Below, piece by piece: positions 46,860-59,100 of a stretch of 64,000 nucleotides of DNA (position 1 is the first letter of the stretch; each line of letters opens with the position of its first letter). The position numbers were made by a program, and so were the translations under genes. This DNA is from Sanghuangporus weigelae (Eukaryota > Basidiomycota > Agaricomycetes > Hymenochaetales > Hymenochaetaceae). A model generated the notes under the pieces. The model was not told where the DNA came from. It made no database searches and was given only the letters and a program-made list of their open reading frames with translations. Location: NCBI GenBank assembly GCA_033182465.1, contig CP137322.1, forward strand, positions 2,710,213 to 2,774,212, in the 5' to 3' direction.

Positions 46860-48177
46860 GTCACTTGATATAGTCCTCGTCTCCACGCTTTGGCCGTCAC
46901 TCAGTACCAGGGAACTGGAGAGTGTGTGCATGCGGGTTTGGAGGAAGTGCGTGGGCAGAGCAAGAGGAGATGGAAGATTTTTATTGATGGAAAGAAGAGC
47001 TTCTGCAGTCTGCAACTGACCTACTTTGCTCCTGACGCAGTCAACAATAGCAGTGGCACATATGTGCTCAACCCATCCATTGACTGCGACATAGCAAGTA
47101 GAAAGGTTATCAGGTGTGCATAACCATTATATCTTATTATAAAAATCAATGCAGCCGGTGCTTGGACCACAAAGAGGCAAGGTGGACGACGACGACACGA
47201 CATGGTGGTTCAGGGTTAAGGAGGAACCAGGAATGTGGGGATCTGTGAAAACACGAAGTCCATTTCTTCATTCACATCTAGTACAGATGACTGTAGATCA
47301 CCTGGAGTGCATTGCATAGATCAAATTAGATTATCTAGTTCTACGTTTTTGAATGTTCTGAACAGATGATCTATGAGTAAGACCTTATAGGTATACAAAG
47401 AGCTTCTGATTTTGTCTTTCAAGATAATAGACTAAGAGAATCTGGAACAAGACTTTCATAGGTAATAAAAAGATTATATATTTTCGTCTATGCACTGACT
47501 TATCTAGGTCATCTACTGCCATACTAGGAAATATACTTCCAGTTGATCTGCATCTATCTAGACAGGTACGAATAGATAGGCCCGACACGCAGTGACTATC
47601 CTCGCCCGGACGACTCGACTCGCGTTCTCTAAAGTTACTGTCCCACATCCGAGAATCTCTGAGGAAAATTCGGGATAGCTATAACGAAACTGGAGAGTGG
47701 CGAGGCGACTGTTTAATGCAAGCAAATCAAAGAAAGCTCGGCCGAGTGCCGCAAGCTCAGGTCGTGTGTTAGGGGATCCGGAACTAAAATATTGCTATCG
47801 AGAAGATGAGTGCCGTAAATAGTACATTGAGTCGAGCATTGACACGCTGGGATCAGGTGGACATATTCAAAGGATGCGAGCGTTGTTCTTGGTTATCAGT
47901 GTATCAATAAATACTTACGGACTCGTGTTCTTCATGTCGGCAATACGGGGCGACGTTCCTGTAAAACCGGTGGATGAGAGTAGAGCGGTTCAAGCAGAAT
48001 TGCCAAAGGGGGATACGATCGGCGTGATTAGTCATTTGGAAAGCTTAATTTTCTTCTTTTTCGTTCCCTCGTGAGTTCTTCTCTCGCGTGCGAGGGCGAG
48101 GCCGACGCCGTAAGCTCAGCTCAGCTCAGCTCTCGCAGCATCTCTCCCAGTTACCACCACCATCTCCCCGCTCAGCC
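46860..48177. other. Intergenic, no supported gene
   Basis: About 1.3 kb up to the aminopeptidase start, including its presumed promoter. 47270-47570 is rich in ATCTAG/TAGATC words like the stretch at 33300-33480. Confidence 0.4.
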
Positions 48178-51100
48178 ATGGCGCCCCCTCCGCCGCCCCC
48201 TCCGCCGCCATTCTGCCTTCCTTTTGGCAACAAAAAGAGCAAACGCCTCGACAGGTCCTCAATGTCAGAGAAGAGAGAGTCTTGGTCTACTCACCATAGA
48301 GATTCCTATACAATCAATTATTCTTCTTCCTCTTCTCCTCCTTCAAATTCTATCCGTCGCTCAAGGTCTGCTGAATCGCTCGACCTCGCTCGTCGGGGAT
48401 CCTATTCCCCGACTGCTACCATTACGAGCAAGGCAGAGAACCTTACTTTCAAGACGGATTCAGAATCATACAAGAATCTCCCTTCGGCTCGAACCTCGAG
48501 TCCTCCTCCCCAGCCCCGTAAACTCGGTTTTGGTTTCGGTTGGGCGCTGAGAAGGCAGAGAGAGAAGGAGCTCGGCTCCAAGAAGGGCTTGCTCACCCGC
48601 AAAAACTCGCTCCCTCCTGGGGTGGGCTCTGGTACTGGTCCTGCATCGGGCGCGGGGACTCCTTACGCTAACCGCTCTGCCAATACGTCTGAGCTCTCGC
48701 TCGTTTCGCCGAGTGGTCGACCCGTTCGTCCACCGTTGTCACCGATTCCCGATGAATCCTCGCTTGCGTCCTCACCTCACATACCGCCCGCTATCCCACC
48801 AAAGCGCTCAAATACCCAAAGCTCAAAAGGTTCAGGCAGATCTGGTGCATCAGGCCAATCGGGCCAGACAGCCGTGTCCGGACGGTCCGGGCAATCGGGC
48901 GGATCAGCAGGTCGTTTCTTCCAGCGTCGTCCCACAATGTCTCCCACAGATTCTCAGAGTACCCTCGTCGGATCGGCTCTTGAGCGTAAAATCAATGACG
49001 TTGACGAAATAAAGGAAAAGGTTGATACGACTCAGAGACTCCTTGAGCTGAGGGGTCTCATGGCAAAGGAAAATTTGGATTATTAGCGCGTTCCCTTTCT
49101 CGTTCACTCAGATTTCATTCTCTTACTTTGATTTTCATTTTGCAGTGTCGTACCGAGTGAAGACCCCCATGGTTCCGAGTACGTAGCAGAATGCGATAGA
49201 CGTCGCGAGTTTATCTCTGGGTAAGGGGTAGATCTTCACACGCGAGAGTATAGCCACTTATTTTGACCCTTGAGTAGCTTCACGGGCTCTGCTGGACAGG
49301 CTATTATATCGAGAAACAGCGCTTATCTCGTCACGGACTCGCGCTACTGGCTTCAAGCCGAGGATGAGCTTGATAGCAACTGGAACCTCATCCGCGCCCC
49401 GTTCGTCGACGGCTTCAGGGACTGGCAATCCTTCCTTCTTACTCGTGTGCAGGAAGGCACTCGAATTGGAATCGACGCCCGGATGATCAGCTGGGCTAAT
49501 GCTTCTTCGCTCAACTCATCAGTGTCGCGTGTCGGAGGAAAGCTCGTCTTCCCATCCCAGAACTTTGTCGATCTCGTGTGGAAGAATAAGCCGCCTCGTT
49601 CTAAAGATCCTATTTTCATCCAATCACGTCGTTTCTCGGGCCGCGATGCTCAGTCAAAATTAGCTGCTTTGCGTCAGTGGATCGTCGATCAGCCGCCTTC
49701 AAGGCCGACTTATGCTAAGCCAGGCCCACCCACAGAAGCCCAGAAACATGCCGCGACGCTTGTGACTAGTCTCTCAAACATCGCATGGCTACTCAATTTG
49801 CGCGGGCACGATATACCATATAATCCCGTCTTCCACGCCTACCTGTTTGTCGGGCTCGAGAATGCGTTTCTATTTGTCGACCTCACGAAATTGACGGATG
49901 ATGTACGTAGTCACCTTGCAGCCTTGCAGGTCGAGCCAAAGGAATACAATGACGTGTGGTCCTTCCTCCGTCGGGCGTCGTGGGGTCAGGGTAGAGTGCT
50001 CATTGCAAGAGAGACTAGTTATGCGATTTCGCTTTTGCTCACCCACTTCCGTTACACGATTGCTCCGTCGCCTTCCTACGTGGATGAAATGAAGGCAGTC
50101 AAAAATTCGGTTGAAATCGAAGGGATGTGTCGAGCGTACCTCCGTGATGGCGCGAGTTTCGTACGTTGGCTTGCTTGGCTGGAAGATAAGTTGTCAAAGG
50201 GGTATGAAATCACAGAATATGAGGCTGCGCACCGGTTGACAGAGTATCGCCGCAAGAATGAGCTCTATGAGGGCTTGTCCTACGAGCCTATAAGCGCAAC
50301 GGGCCCCAATGCTGCCCTTCCGCATTACAAACCCACCAAGTCCGGTTCTCCGTTCATCGATCGAGATACACCGTACTTGAAGTGAGTCATTTTCTTGCAG
50401 GTGCCTTTCTGGATTTTTACATTTCCTTCAGCGACTCTGGTGCTCAATATAGAGATGGGACAGTTGATTGCACGCGCACAACGCATTTTGGCCGACCAAC
50501 CATGGAGCAGAGTGAGGCATACACGCGTGTGCTTCAAGGACATATTGCCATCGATAGTGCCATCTTCCCACAAGGAACAAGTGGGCGCCAGTTGGACGTG
50601 CTGGCTCGCAATGCTCTATGGAAAGAAGGTCTCAACTATTTGGTGAGTTCAATTTCTCGCCATCAAGGATTTTTTTTGACATTTGCACGTAGCACGGCAC
50701 AGGACACGGTTTTGGCTCTTTCTTGAATGTTCATGAAGGACCACATGGCTTTAGTGACGAAACGCCTCTTGTTCCGGGCCATGTCATAACGAACGAACCT
50801 GGCTATTGTGAGTCTCTTTGTGTTCCTCAGGATGCAGGTGATTTATAGTCGGCCATCTGTAGATGCGGATGGAAAATTCGGCATGCGGATTGAGTCAGGG
50901 CTATTGGTAAAGAAGGTCAAGGTAAGCCAATGCTCCTCAACCGATGTGTCAGTATTCTACATATCACATTCCTACAGACGAGATTTGGTGCTCCGGGTCA
51001 GATATGGCTTGGATTTGAGCGCCTTACTGTTGTTCCTATCCAGACGAAAATGGTGAGGGAGACGATGCTCTCCAAAGATGAAATTGCTTGGATCAAGGTG

Positions 51101-51294
51101 CGCATGCAGGTTTCCTGGATATTAGAAAATGGCTCAAATTCGTTTAGGAACACAACAGACGCTGCCTACAACTGTTGGAGCCACTCATTCGCGATGATAA
51201 GCGTGCCCTCAAATGGCTGCGTAGGGAAGCCGAGCGCGGAATCGGACAAGCGAGTCCGGTACCCGGTGTCGGACTACACATTGACTGGGACTAG
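48178..51294 (+). CDS. Aminopeptidase P (Xaa-Pro aminopeptidase, M24B) with long N-terminal extension
   Basis: Eight exons (48178-49085, 49146-49220, 49278-50381, 50432-50642, 50693-50807, 50863-50921, 50978-51097, 51148-51294) join in phase to 912 aa. The enzyme removes N-terminal residues preceding proline and needs two metal ions. Residues 1-~285 are a Ser/Pro/Arg-rich, probably disordered extension starting with [17 protein letters not shown]. The enzyme begins at [16 protein letters not shown], with [19 protein letters not shown] and [10 protein letters not shown]. The metal ligands are visible in [12 protein letters not shown] (two Asp), [17 protein letters not shown] (His), ITNEPGYY (Glu) and RIESG (Glu). 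The C-terminal M24B tail ([19 protein letters not shown]) is complete. Intron 1 seems to have a GC donor (GCGCGT), since no GT gives an open join. The extension is unusual for the family; it could be a separate upstream gene if intron 1 is wrong. Confidence 0.88.
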
Positions 51295-51839
51295 TCGATA
51301 CAAGCCACGAACAGAGATTATGTCTCAAGATTACTTCGATGTAGCAGATGCGCGCTGCGATACCCTACTATTTGAACCCTTCACTTAATCCCTAACGATA
51401 CCTCATATTCCGTCCTCACAATCATACGATTTCGATGTTACCGGCCTCATTTTATCCTCGGATTGTTTTATATCGAAGGTGGATTCGATTATTCTTTCTT
51501 GCACGTTCCAGTCCCGCTTTATAGTCCCTTGGTCTCTTGTAGATGCAAGAGCAGCGTGTGCGCGTGTGCGTTTCGCTGGCGGTGGTTTTATTTGTTAGAC
51601 TTTTTATTACCATTCGTTTTCGTTGTAAATTTCCTGCCTGTCAGCTCTGAGATTTTGGGTAGTTTCGAGCGGGTATATACACATAACTATCCTAGTACCA
51701 TTCTCTTCGTCGTAAAAGATGCTGTGGAATAGGATGTTTCAAGAGTGTGAATTGACTACTCGATGACAGAGCCATACAGATGTTTGTTGTAGACAGATTC
51801 CTTTTCCCCCGGTGCTATGGGGGGTTACTTCTTTGAGTT

Positions 51840-52200
51840 TTGGGCCCAGTTCTGATCAGTTCTGACTGGTTCCTACTGATTCCAAGTAGTATTGATCAGT
51901 TCTGACCAGTTTTGACCAGTTTCTACTGGGTTAGGCAGGGAAGATGTGAATGAACATGGAACTGTTGTTTGTCTTGCTGGTAAACTTAGGGGGACTACAG
52001 AGCCCCTCCTCACAAGTTATTAAGAAAGTCTAGGGCCTGGTAGGTCCAGATCTTGAGGCTCCAACTAGGACAATTGGGCAGGTCTGAGGCAGGTCTGATG
52101 CAGGTCTGAGACAGGACTGGAGTGGGACTGAGGCAGGATTGAAGGCAGGACTGGGGTAGAATTGGAGGTAGGACAGACAGAATTGGAGGCAAGTCTAACA
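51840..52200. repeat. Two short-period minisatellites
   Basis: 51845-51930 repeats an ~11-bp word (CAGTTCTGACC variants). 52075-52165 repeats a ~12-bp word (GGCAGGTCTGA variants). A 22-bp direct repeat (TCAAAGTGAAGGTAAGTAGA core) follows at about 52304 and 52357. They mark the start of the repeat-rich right half. Confidence 0.7.
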
Positions 52201-52539
52201 CAGGTGTAAGGCAGCAAGACTAACAGACATCAATCTCAAGGTGGTGAACACAACAACAAACAACAGGCTAAACGCAAGGTGCCAGGCTATCACATACTAT
52301 GTCAAAGTGAAGGTAAGTAGAATTCAAAGTAGTAGTACAAGAGTAGATACCTATATCAAAGTGAAGGTAAGTAGAATAGTAAGATAAGGAAACAAAAGAG
52401 TCAAACTACAGCCAGGTATCAAAAGTGACCATCACTGTCACGCTTTCCCGTAAGTCGCGTCGTGCTCATACGACTTCTATGCTGCACCACTCATGCAAAA
52501 CACAATTTTATACAAAATTAAGTATGTATATACATTGAT

Positions 52540-53150
52540 TAGCATCTAATAATATTCCTTCCACCATTAGTATTTCGTTGGTCCACCTTTAGCATTAATA
52601 ATTGCCTGTGCATGGCGAGGCACTGATAAAATATAGTTATTGATATGATTGATTGGTATTGCCTCCTAGGCCTCGAGAACAGCCTTTCTGAGCTCTCCAA
52701 CTGATGTAAGGTGATGACGATGGGCCCATATGTTCCGATTAAGGTCCAACCAGCAAGGTTCAATAGCGTTAATGTCTGGAGAAGTGGGTGGGTGTGGGAA
52801 CAGTGAAATGCCATGCTCTTCAAACCAGCGTTGCGTCGTTTTTGCCGTATGGCACCGTGCATTGTCTTGTTGAAATGTAACAGACCAATTGCATTGATGG
52901 ACCTCGTTGTAAAAATCCAAAAGACAGCCATCCAATACCTGCTCAATATATTTTTTCGCAGTCATTCCTCCTCCCTTGCCCCCAGGATACTCGAGTACAA
53001 TAAGCGGACCCTTCCTACCATACATGATGCAACCCTAGACCATAACACATACAGAGGACTTCTTAAAAGATGGTATAACGCAGTCCTTATGCCAGGTTTC
53101 ATCAGAGCGATGTGTACAATAAATGGTGCCAGGCTTAGGGTTAGAAGGGG
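52540..53150 (-). mobile_element. Tc1/mariner transposase fragment (DDE3 type), 5' truncated and with stops
   Basis: The minus strand reads THRSDETWHKDCVIPSF, then VMV-stop-GCIMYGRKGPLIVLE, VTFQQDNARCHTAKTTQRW, FPHPPTSPDINAIEPCW and NRNIWAHR, ending near AIINAKGGPTKY. QDNARCH carries the second catalytic Asp and SPDINAIEPCW the final acidic residue of the DDE triad. The helix-turn-helix region and first Asp are missing; the reading stops where the GGCCAG-rich repeats begin at 53150. Two internal TAG codons (53037-53035 and 52668-52666) are single transitions from TGG or CAG. It is inactive. Confidence 0.85.
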
Positions 53151-53159
53151 GGGGTGCTA

Positions 53160-53345
53160 GGCTTCATGCTAGGCCAGGTCGCCTCTTCATGCACAGGCCA
53201 GGCCAGCAGCCCTGATGCACAGGCCAGGCCAGCAGCCAGGCCGGCTGGGACAGGACATGTGTGTGGCTAGGACATGAATGCAGGCCAGCAGTGGTCAGGC
53301 CAGCAGCCAGGCTGGCTAGGACATGAATGCAGGCCACCAGGCCAT
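53160..53345. repeat. GGCCAG-rich tandem repeat
   Basis: Imperfect units around CAGGCCAGCAGCCAGGC and GGCTAGGACATGAATGCAGG recur several times, directly adjoining the truncated transposase. Confidence 0.75.
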
Positions 53346-53573
53346 AGATCTACTCAAGTGTATCAAAAAAATGGCAGAGTCACATGATGTTAAAATATAT
53401 TGAGTTTGAATTAACAGGGAGCCACATGACTCCACTGGATACAAAATATGCTGAACATGGAGTGTGCATATCCTACCCTCGGTAGAACGAAGAAAAGAAA
53501 AAACAAAGATATGAAAGAAAATATGAAAAGAAAACATGAATCGTCATTTATGAAGCACACAGGTGGACGAATC

Positions 53574-55921
53574 TCGGTGTAACACCGACAAGGGGAGGGC
53601 AATAAAAACACAAGTCACCTGACCTGCCTGTCCTCTTAACCAAAGGATCGGTGTAACACCGAGAGCGTAGAGATACAAGCAACAGTTGTGCTAAATATTT
53701 TCTACGAAACAAGCATAAGTAGATGAATATCAGTGCAACACTGGTGAAGAGAGAGCAGAGACAAAGCAAGCCGCAAGACTCATGCATGTAAATTCAGTGT
53801 AACACCGAGAGCAGGCCAAAGAACGGGCAGATCATGTGACACCCAATACTGCAGCAGATGTCTCTCGGAATAAGACCGAGGTATGATAAGTTTGATGTGC
53901 TGCTCTATTTCTCAAATGTCTGTCACATAAACGGCTCCTTTGAACACTGTGTGACATTACAAACTGCCTAATATCGGCTAATTTGCCGACTTGGTATACC
54001 AACATTGATCACATTATGTAATTAAACTGCTGTGCATCTGTCACATTTTTGGCTTGTTTGGCTTGCATTAATTTCCCGAAAGCATATTCCTCCTTGAAAA
54101 CATATGATGAGACACTTTTAATAGATAGATATTTGCTCGCAAACTTAGAATACATATTGGTTCACGGAAAAATGCACAGGACCAATTTGATCAGACTGAT
54201 GTTTGCTAGTTTCAACAAAATTGACCAGTGTATAATTTTTCCTGACCCAACAACTTTCCCGATTTACTTAAAAACTTGGATATCAGTTCATGTATACACT
54301 TTCTTGGTGTTTAAAGGACCGGTTAATGACTGTATATAGAGCTTGAACTGAACAGACTTACTTAGACCTGAGAATCAGCGAGCGGACCGCCGAAGTACGG
54401 CAGGACCGTCTGCAGAGCCGCACTCGGATCGATCTCGAACTTGACGGAGACGCGGTGGCGCGAAAGGACGAGCTTCACGCGCAAGACGACAGAAAAAATT
54501 GTAAAAAATCTAGAGAAACAAAACATCAGAAGAGCAACAAAAAAGAAGGCTCATCGCTCAGACGGAAAACATCAAGACATAGGGAGCCAACACAGGGCTC
54601 CCTAACTTGTTCTTAATAGTATTTCGGGTCATCACCACAGGTCATCGCCAAGCCAAGAGTAAGAGAAAAGGGACGCACAAGGTGACGGTTGTTTCATCGA
54701 TGCCGACAGGACGAGGCATTGCTCAAAGAGTTTTGGGGGAAACAAAGAGGGCCATGTGGACGGCTTTTAAAGCTCCAAAACAACTGACAGGGGAAGAAGC
54801 GTGAATAATTGAAAGAGTGAAGCTGGTGAAGGATCAAAGTAGCTATATGGAACAAGGGTCCCGGAGTGAAACTCGGTGCAACACCGCGAGGAGAGAGACG
54901 CCGAGAAACATAGCATGAGGTGGGTCGGAAATGAATTTCCGGTGATCGCAGCATTTAGAAGCTCGGTGCAGCACCGAGAAGGACGGACATGGAAGGCCCT
55001 TTTAACAAGTGACAAATATTCCGATGATTATCATACCAATCATTTCCAAATCAGTTATACAGATAACACGAAGTTACCCTGTCCGAGTATCACATCTTGA
55101 TGTTACACCGACTGCGGTGCACTGACTCGAAAGTCGTTCTATTCGTGGACTCGGATCCGAAAGAGGTTGACTCGATGTTACACCGAACTGCTGCGGAGGA
55201 TCGAATAGGTGATGCACGTGATCTTCGAGTGACGAGACTGCACCTCGGACTTGCACCGAAAACACAGTCCGTGATACGTGACGCTTAGTAAGCATGCCTG
55301 ACCTAAAAGACTCGGAACGTGACGTTCTACATGCACTCAGTGCTCGGTGCTACACCGAGTCTTGGATACACTCCCATGCTATATTTGATTGAGCCTCGTT
55401 TTTTTGGGGGAGTGAGAGGCGGATGCGCCTCCCTGCTCGGTGTAGGAACGAGTTTTTTTGCTTTCACCAGATACAAATGCAATCATATAATTCTTGTCAT
55501 CTGCCCTTATCCAGCATACAGTGCTCGGTGTCACACCGAGTTTTGGCCCAGCTGATTACATGCATATGTGATTCCATGGTGTTGGTTTCCAATAAATACC
55601 ATACTGTATTTTCCTCTTTTTTACTGTATACATGTTTTCAATAAATAACGGAGTGGCGTGGCTTACAAGTACAAGTAATGGCTTCGCATAGAAATCAAAT
55701 AAGGAAAGAATCAAACTGGAACGAGTTCATGGACATCAATGGATACACTCCCATGCTATATTTGATTGAGCCTCGTTTTTTTGGGGGGGGGGGGTGAGAG
55801 GCGGATGCGCCTCCCTGCTTGGTGTAGGAACGAGTTTTTTTGCTTTCACCAGATACAAATGCAATCATATAATTCTTGTCATCTGCCCTCATCCAGCATA
55901 TAGTGCTTGGTGTCACACCGA
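53574..55921. repeat. Dispersed 15-bp palindrome family, cluster A (about 15 copies)
   Basis: Consensus TCGGTGYNRCACCGA. Good copies begin at 53574, 53648, 53794, 54873, 54963, 55172, 55344, 55525 and 55907. Weaker copies begin at 53730, 53865, 55097, 55245, 55437 and 55819. The arms TCGGTG and CACCGA are reverse complements around a 3-bp centre. Many copies extend to C...G at the flanks. Spacing is irregular, so this is not a simple tandem repeat. No gene is recognised in 53.4-55.3 kb apart from a GC-rich minus-strand scrap at 54350-54480. Confidence 0.85.
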
Positions 55922-56118
55922 GTTTTGGCCCAGCTGATTACATGCATGTGTGATTCCATGGTGTTGGTTTCCAATAAATACCATACTGTATTTTCCTCTT
56001 TTTTTACTGTATACATGTTTTCAATAAATAACGGAGTGGCGTGGCTTACAAATACAAGTAATGGCTTCGCATAGAAATCAAACAAGGAAAGAATCAAACT
56101 GGAACGAGTTCATGGACA
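55363..56118. repeat. 378-bp tandem duplication covering the 3' end of a gene
   Basis: 55363-55740 and 55741-56118 are almost identical; the main difference is a longer G run in the second copy (about 55785). The duplicated unit contains the last ~11 codons and stop of the minus-strand gene at 56094 plus its downstream region, and two palindromes of the TCGGTG family. High identity means the event is recent. Confidence 0.85.
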
Positions 56119-59100
56119 TCAACAAACATTGCATCATCCCCACTTTCCGATCCTTTCTCCATCTGATTTTCAGCCATTCCTTCTTCAGCCATTCCTTCTT
56201 CAGCCATTCCTTCTTCATTTTCAGACTCGGCATCCTCTTCTTCTGAGTCGTCTCTATCATACATCTCCTCGATCCGTGCAGAAAAACGTGGGTTTATTGC
56301 AATGATGGGGCATGGCCCACTAGAGTTGCGTGGGATTCTGATGATACTTCCACGCTGCTGTCGAGAATCGAATAAGCGCGTTGATTGTGCATATGGCATG
56401 AAGACAAGCTGGTTAAATTTCCGCTTGAGCTCGCCCCTGACAGTTTCCAGCTCGTTCTCGCCCACAAGTCCCTCATTCAGGCACCTCCGATAAAATTCCA
56501 TGTACTGATTGAAGTATGTCATCTGTTTGTAGCCTTGCATTGCGATCGGAAAGTAGTGGTTGGGCCCTGGGAAGAGGTTCTCAAATGTCTTGTACCAGTC
56601 TTCTCTGTACTTCTGGTTGCGGAATGATACACATCGGAACCGCCGTTTGAGGTCAAATCCAGAATAGAACAAGGACATGTCCTTCTTCTCCTCCCTTGTT
56701 CGCCAGGTGTAAGGCTCTTCACGTGCTTTGGGCTGCCATGACTTCTCACCAAGGTCACTGAAGAGCTGCCTCCAGATGCTTGTGACGAAGAGACTGAGAT
56801 TGTCAATTGGTTCCCCATTGATGTCCTCGATGCAAGGCAACTCCACAACATTTTCCTCTGCTGGAATGTCAAAGTCCGGCTGGATATCATCAGAAAGGTA
56901 GATTTTCTTCGTGCGAGTGGACTTGTTGTGAGGAATCTCTCTCCTTGCTTGAAGGATATGAGCCGGAATTGAAATGAGTGATGCTGATGGGTAGAGGAAG
57001 TTGTTCAGATCCTCTTGTGATGCAAATGAGTAGAGTTGATGAAGCCTGGAATGAGTTCCTCGAACATCAACAATGGTTGGACATCCATCGTCAAGGAAGT
57101 CGAGTTGGCGGATTAAAAACATTCCACATCGCTGGACTGGCACTCCATTTGTGTGGGGAAGTGCTGCATGTTTGATTAACTTTTGTCGGTTTCCTTCCTC
57201 CGGCCGGGCACACAGGGCATTTGATATATAAATCAAAGTCGCTATCAGCATGAGAACTCTGGGTCGGCTGATGCTCTCGGAATTTGCTTGTAGAATCCAT
57301 TCCAATCCAATCTTGCAAGCCTTCTGTCGAAGGAGCTTGTACAACCTATAAAAATTTAAAATCAGAGCAGCAGAGTGAATGATGTGCCTGGGAGGACTTA
57401 CCACCACGTCTGGTTGGGGATACAAAAGGAGATATCCTTGGCAAGGTGCTGATTGATGGAATGGTTGTATGCATCCTCAAACAGAACACGAGGTTCAACT
57501 CGGGCTGGAAACGAGTCTTGCTTCTGAGCACATTCCTCAAATATTGTGCAGATTCTTTCCATATGGTCAATGGCAGTGACTTGCTTGCAATACATGCTGA
57601 GGAACTCGCGTGGATGAAGGAACTTGGCATGCTTGCCATTATCTACCAGATAGGTTGGGTTCTTTTCCGTGTTGTATGCCTGCAGGTAGTCAATGTAGCT
57701 GCGCTGAAGCCGTCCACATCGAAATCCGGCAGCTTCACTCAGGAGAGCTGTGGGATCTTCAGAGAAGTGACTGTAGTACTGCGCTACCTGCTGAAAGAAG
57801 CGCATGTCCCTATGTTCTGGTGCACCATAAGGTGGATTGAAGACATGGTGAAGGATGCTGGTATGGCTTATTTTGCGGATCAGAGTGACATGCCCTGGAA
57901 GGCCGAATTCCATGCCTACGTCGATAGTCGGTGGCCTGTTCCTGTCAATGTGGAGATCACTGTCATCAAAGTACTGTGTGACATCTCTGAGAACAGTTTC
58001 TGCAGCCTCCCTATCACCAAATTCGAAGCCGCCAAAACCCTTCGTCTGTCGAAGCTGGTGAAAGAAGAATGCATCTCGACCCCAGGGCTGGCTGTGGAGT
58101 CCTCGCATGAATTGCCTGGAGAACTCAGGCAGTAGATGGGCACTGATAGGGTAGTCAGAGTGAACAGGTCTGCCACTGTGCCGGGTCGCACGATAACGCT
58201 CTGATCGAGAGCTTGCTGGAAAGCGGTGAGGGTCAATGTCATGTCCAAGGCTGTGCAAATGTTGGATGGTCGGAAATGTGACATGGTCATACAGCCTGTC
58301 AGGCCACGTTTCATCATACATGTAAGGTTCATCGTGGTATTCTGCAGGCAGGTACAGCCTTACAGTGTGCCTCGATGCACAAGATGCGAAGGGAATGTTT
58401 GGGATATGGCACAGTGGAACATGCTTGGTCTGAACATAAATGGTCAGCAAGATGAGAACCAGATTTTCGGTTTAGCACCGACAACTGTACTGATAGCTTT
58501 TTAAAAATGACAGAAATACTATAAAATAGAGAAACCTCAGTGCAGCACCGAGCGCGTGCACACATGATTGAAACTAAGCAATGCTAAGTTTTTCGGTGTT
58601 GCACCGAGAGCATTGCAGTGAAGTGCAGTGGCTCTGGCTCGGTGATTTAAAAGTAGGCAATGTTCAGTTTTTCGGTGCTACACCGAGTACAGTGCGGTGA
58701 GGTGCAGAAAAGAGGTGCATGACTCGGTGTTGCACCGAGTAATGATTACAAGGTCAGCCCTGCATTCATTCTCAGTGTTACACCGAGCACATCATGGAAA
58801 GGAAAATCTTTTGTTGCATATGATATAAATAAGGATTTTATAATGATGACTCACTCTCCCATTTGGCCTACGCAATTTGTAAGTTTGTTTCAGAGAATGA
58901 TCCACCATGAACTTCGGCGGCCAAATGATCAGCATCAGTGGGTGTGCATAGGGCAAGTTGTCTGAGGCAAAGAGACATGAATCGAAGTCACCCTTGATTT
59001 CCAGGTTGGTGTCTGCACCTAGCAGGTTGGCTCAGTAGTTGTTCAAGTCAATGCTGGCTTGGTCACCACTGTCTGGGTTCTTCCCTGTGAGGACAAAGGA

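Noticed and set aside
53574-55921. CRISPR-like reading of the TCGGTG repeats
   Set aside because: The repeats are only 15 bp, irregularly spaced, palindromic and in a eukaryotic genome, with no cas genes.
57446-58135. 229-aa plus-strand frame
   Set aside because: Antisense of exon 2 of the unknown large gene, whose exons join in phase over 900 codons on the minus strand.
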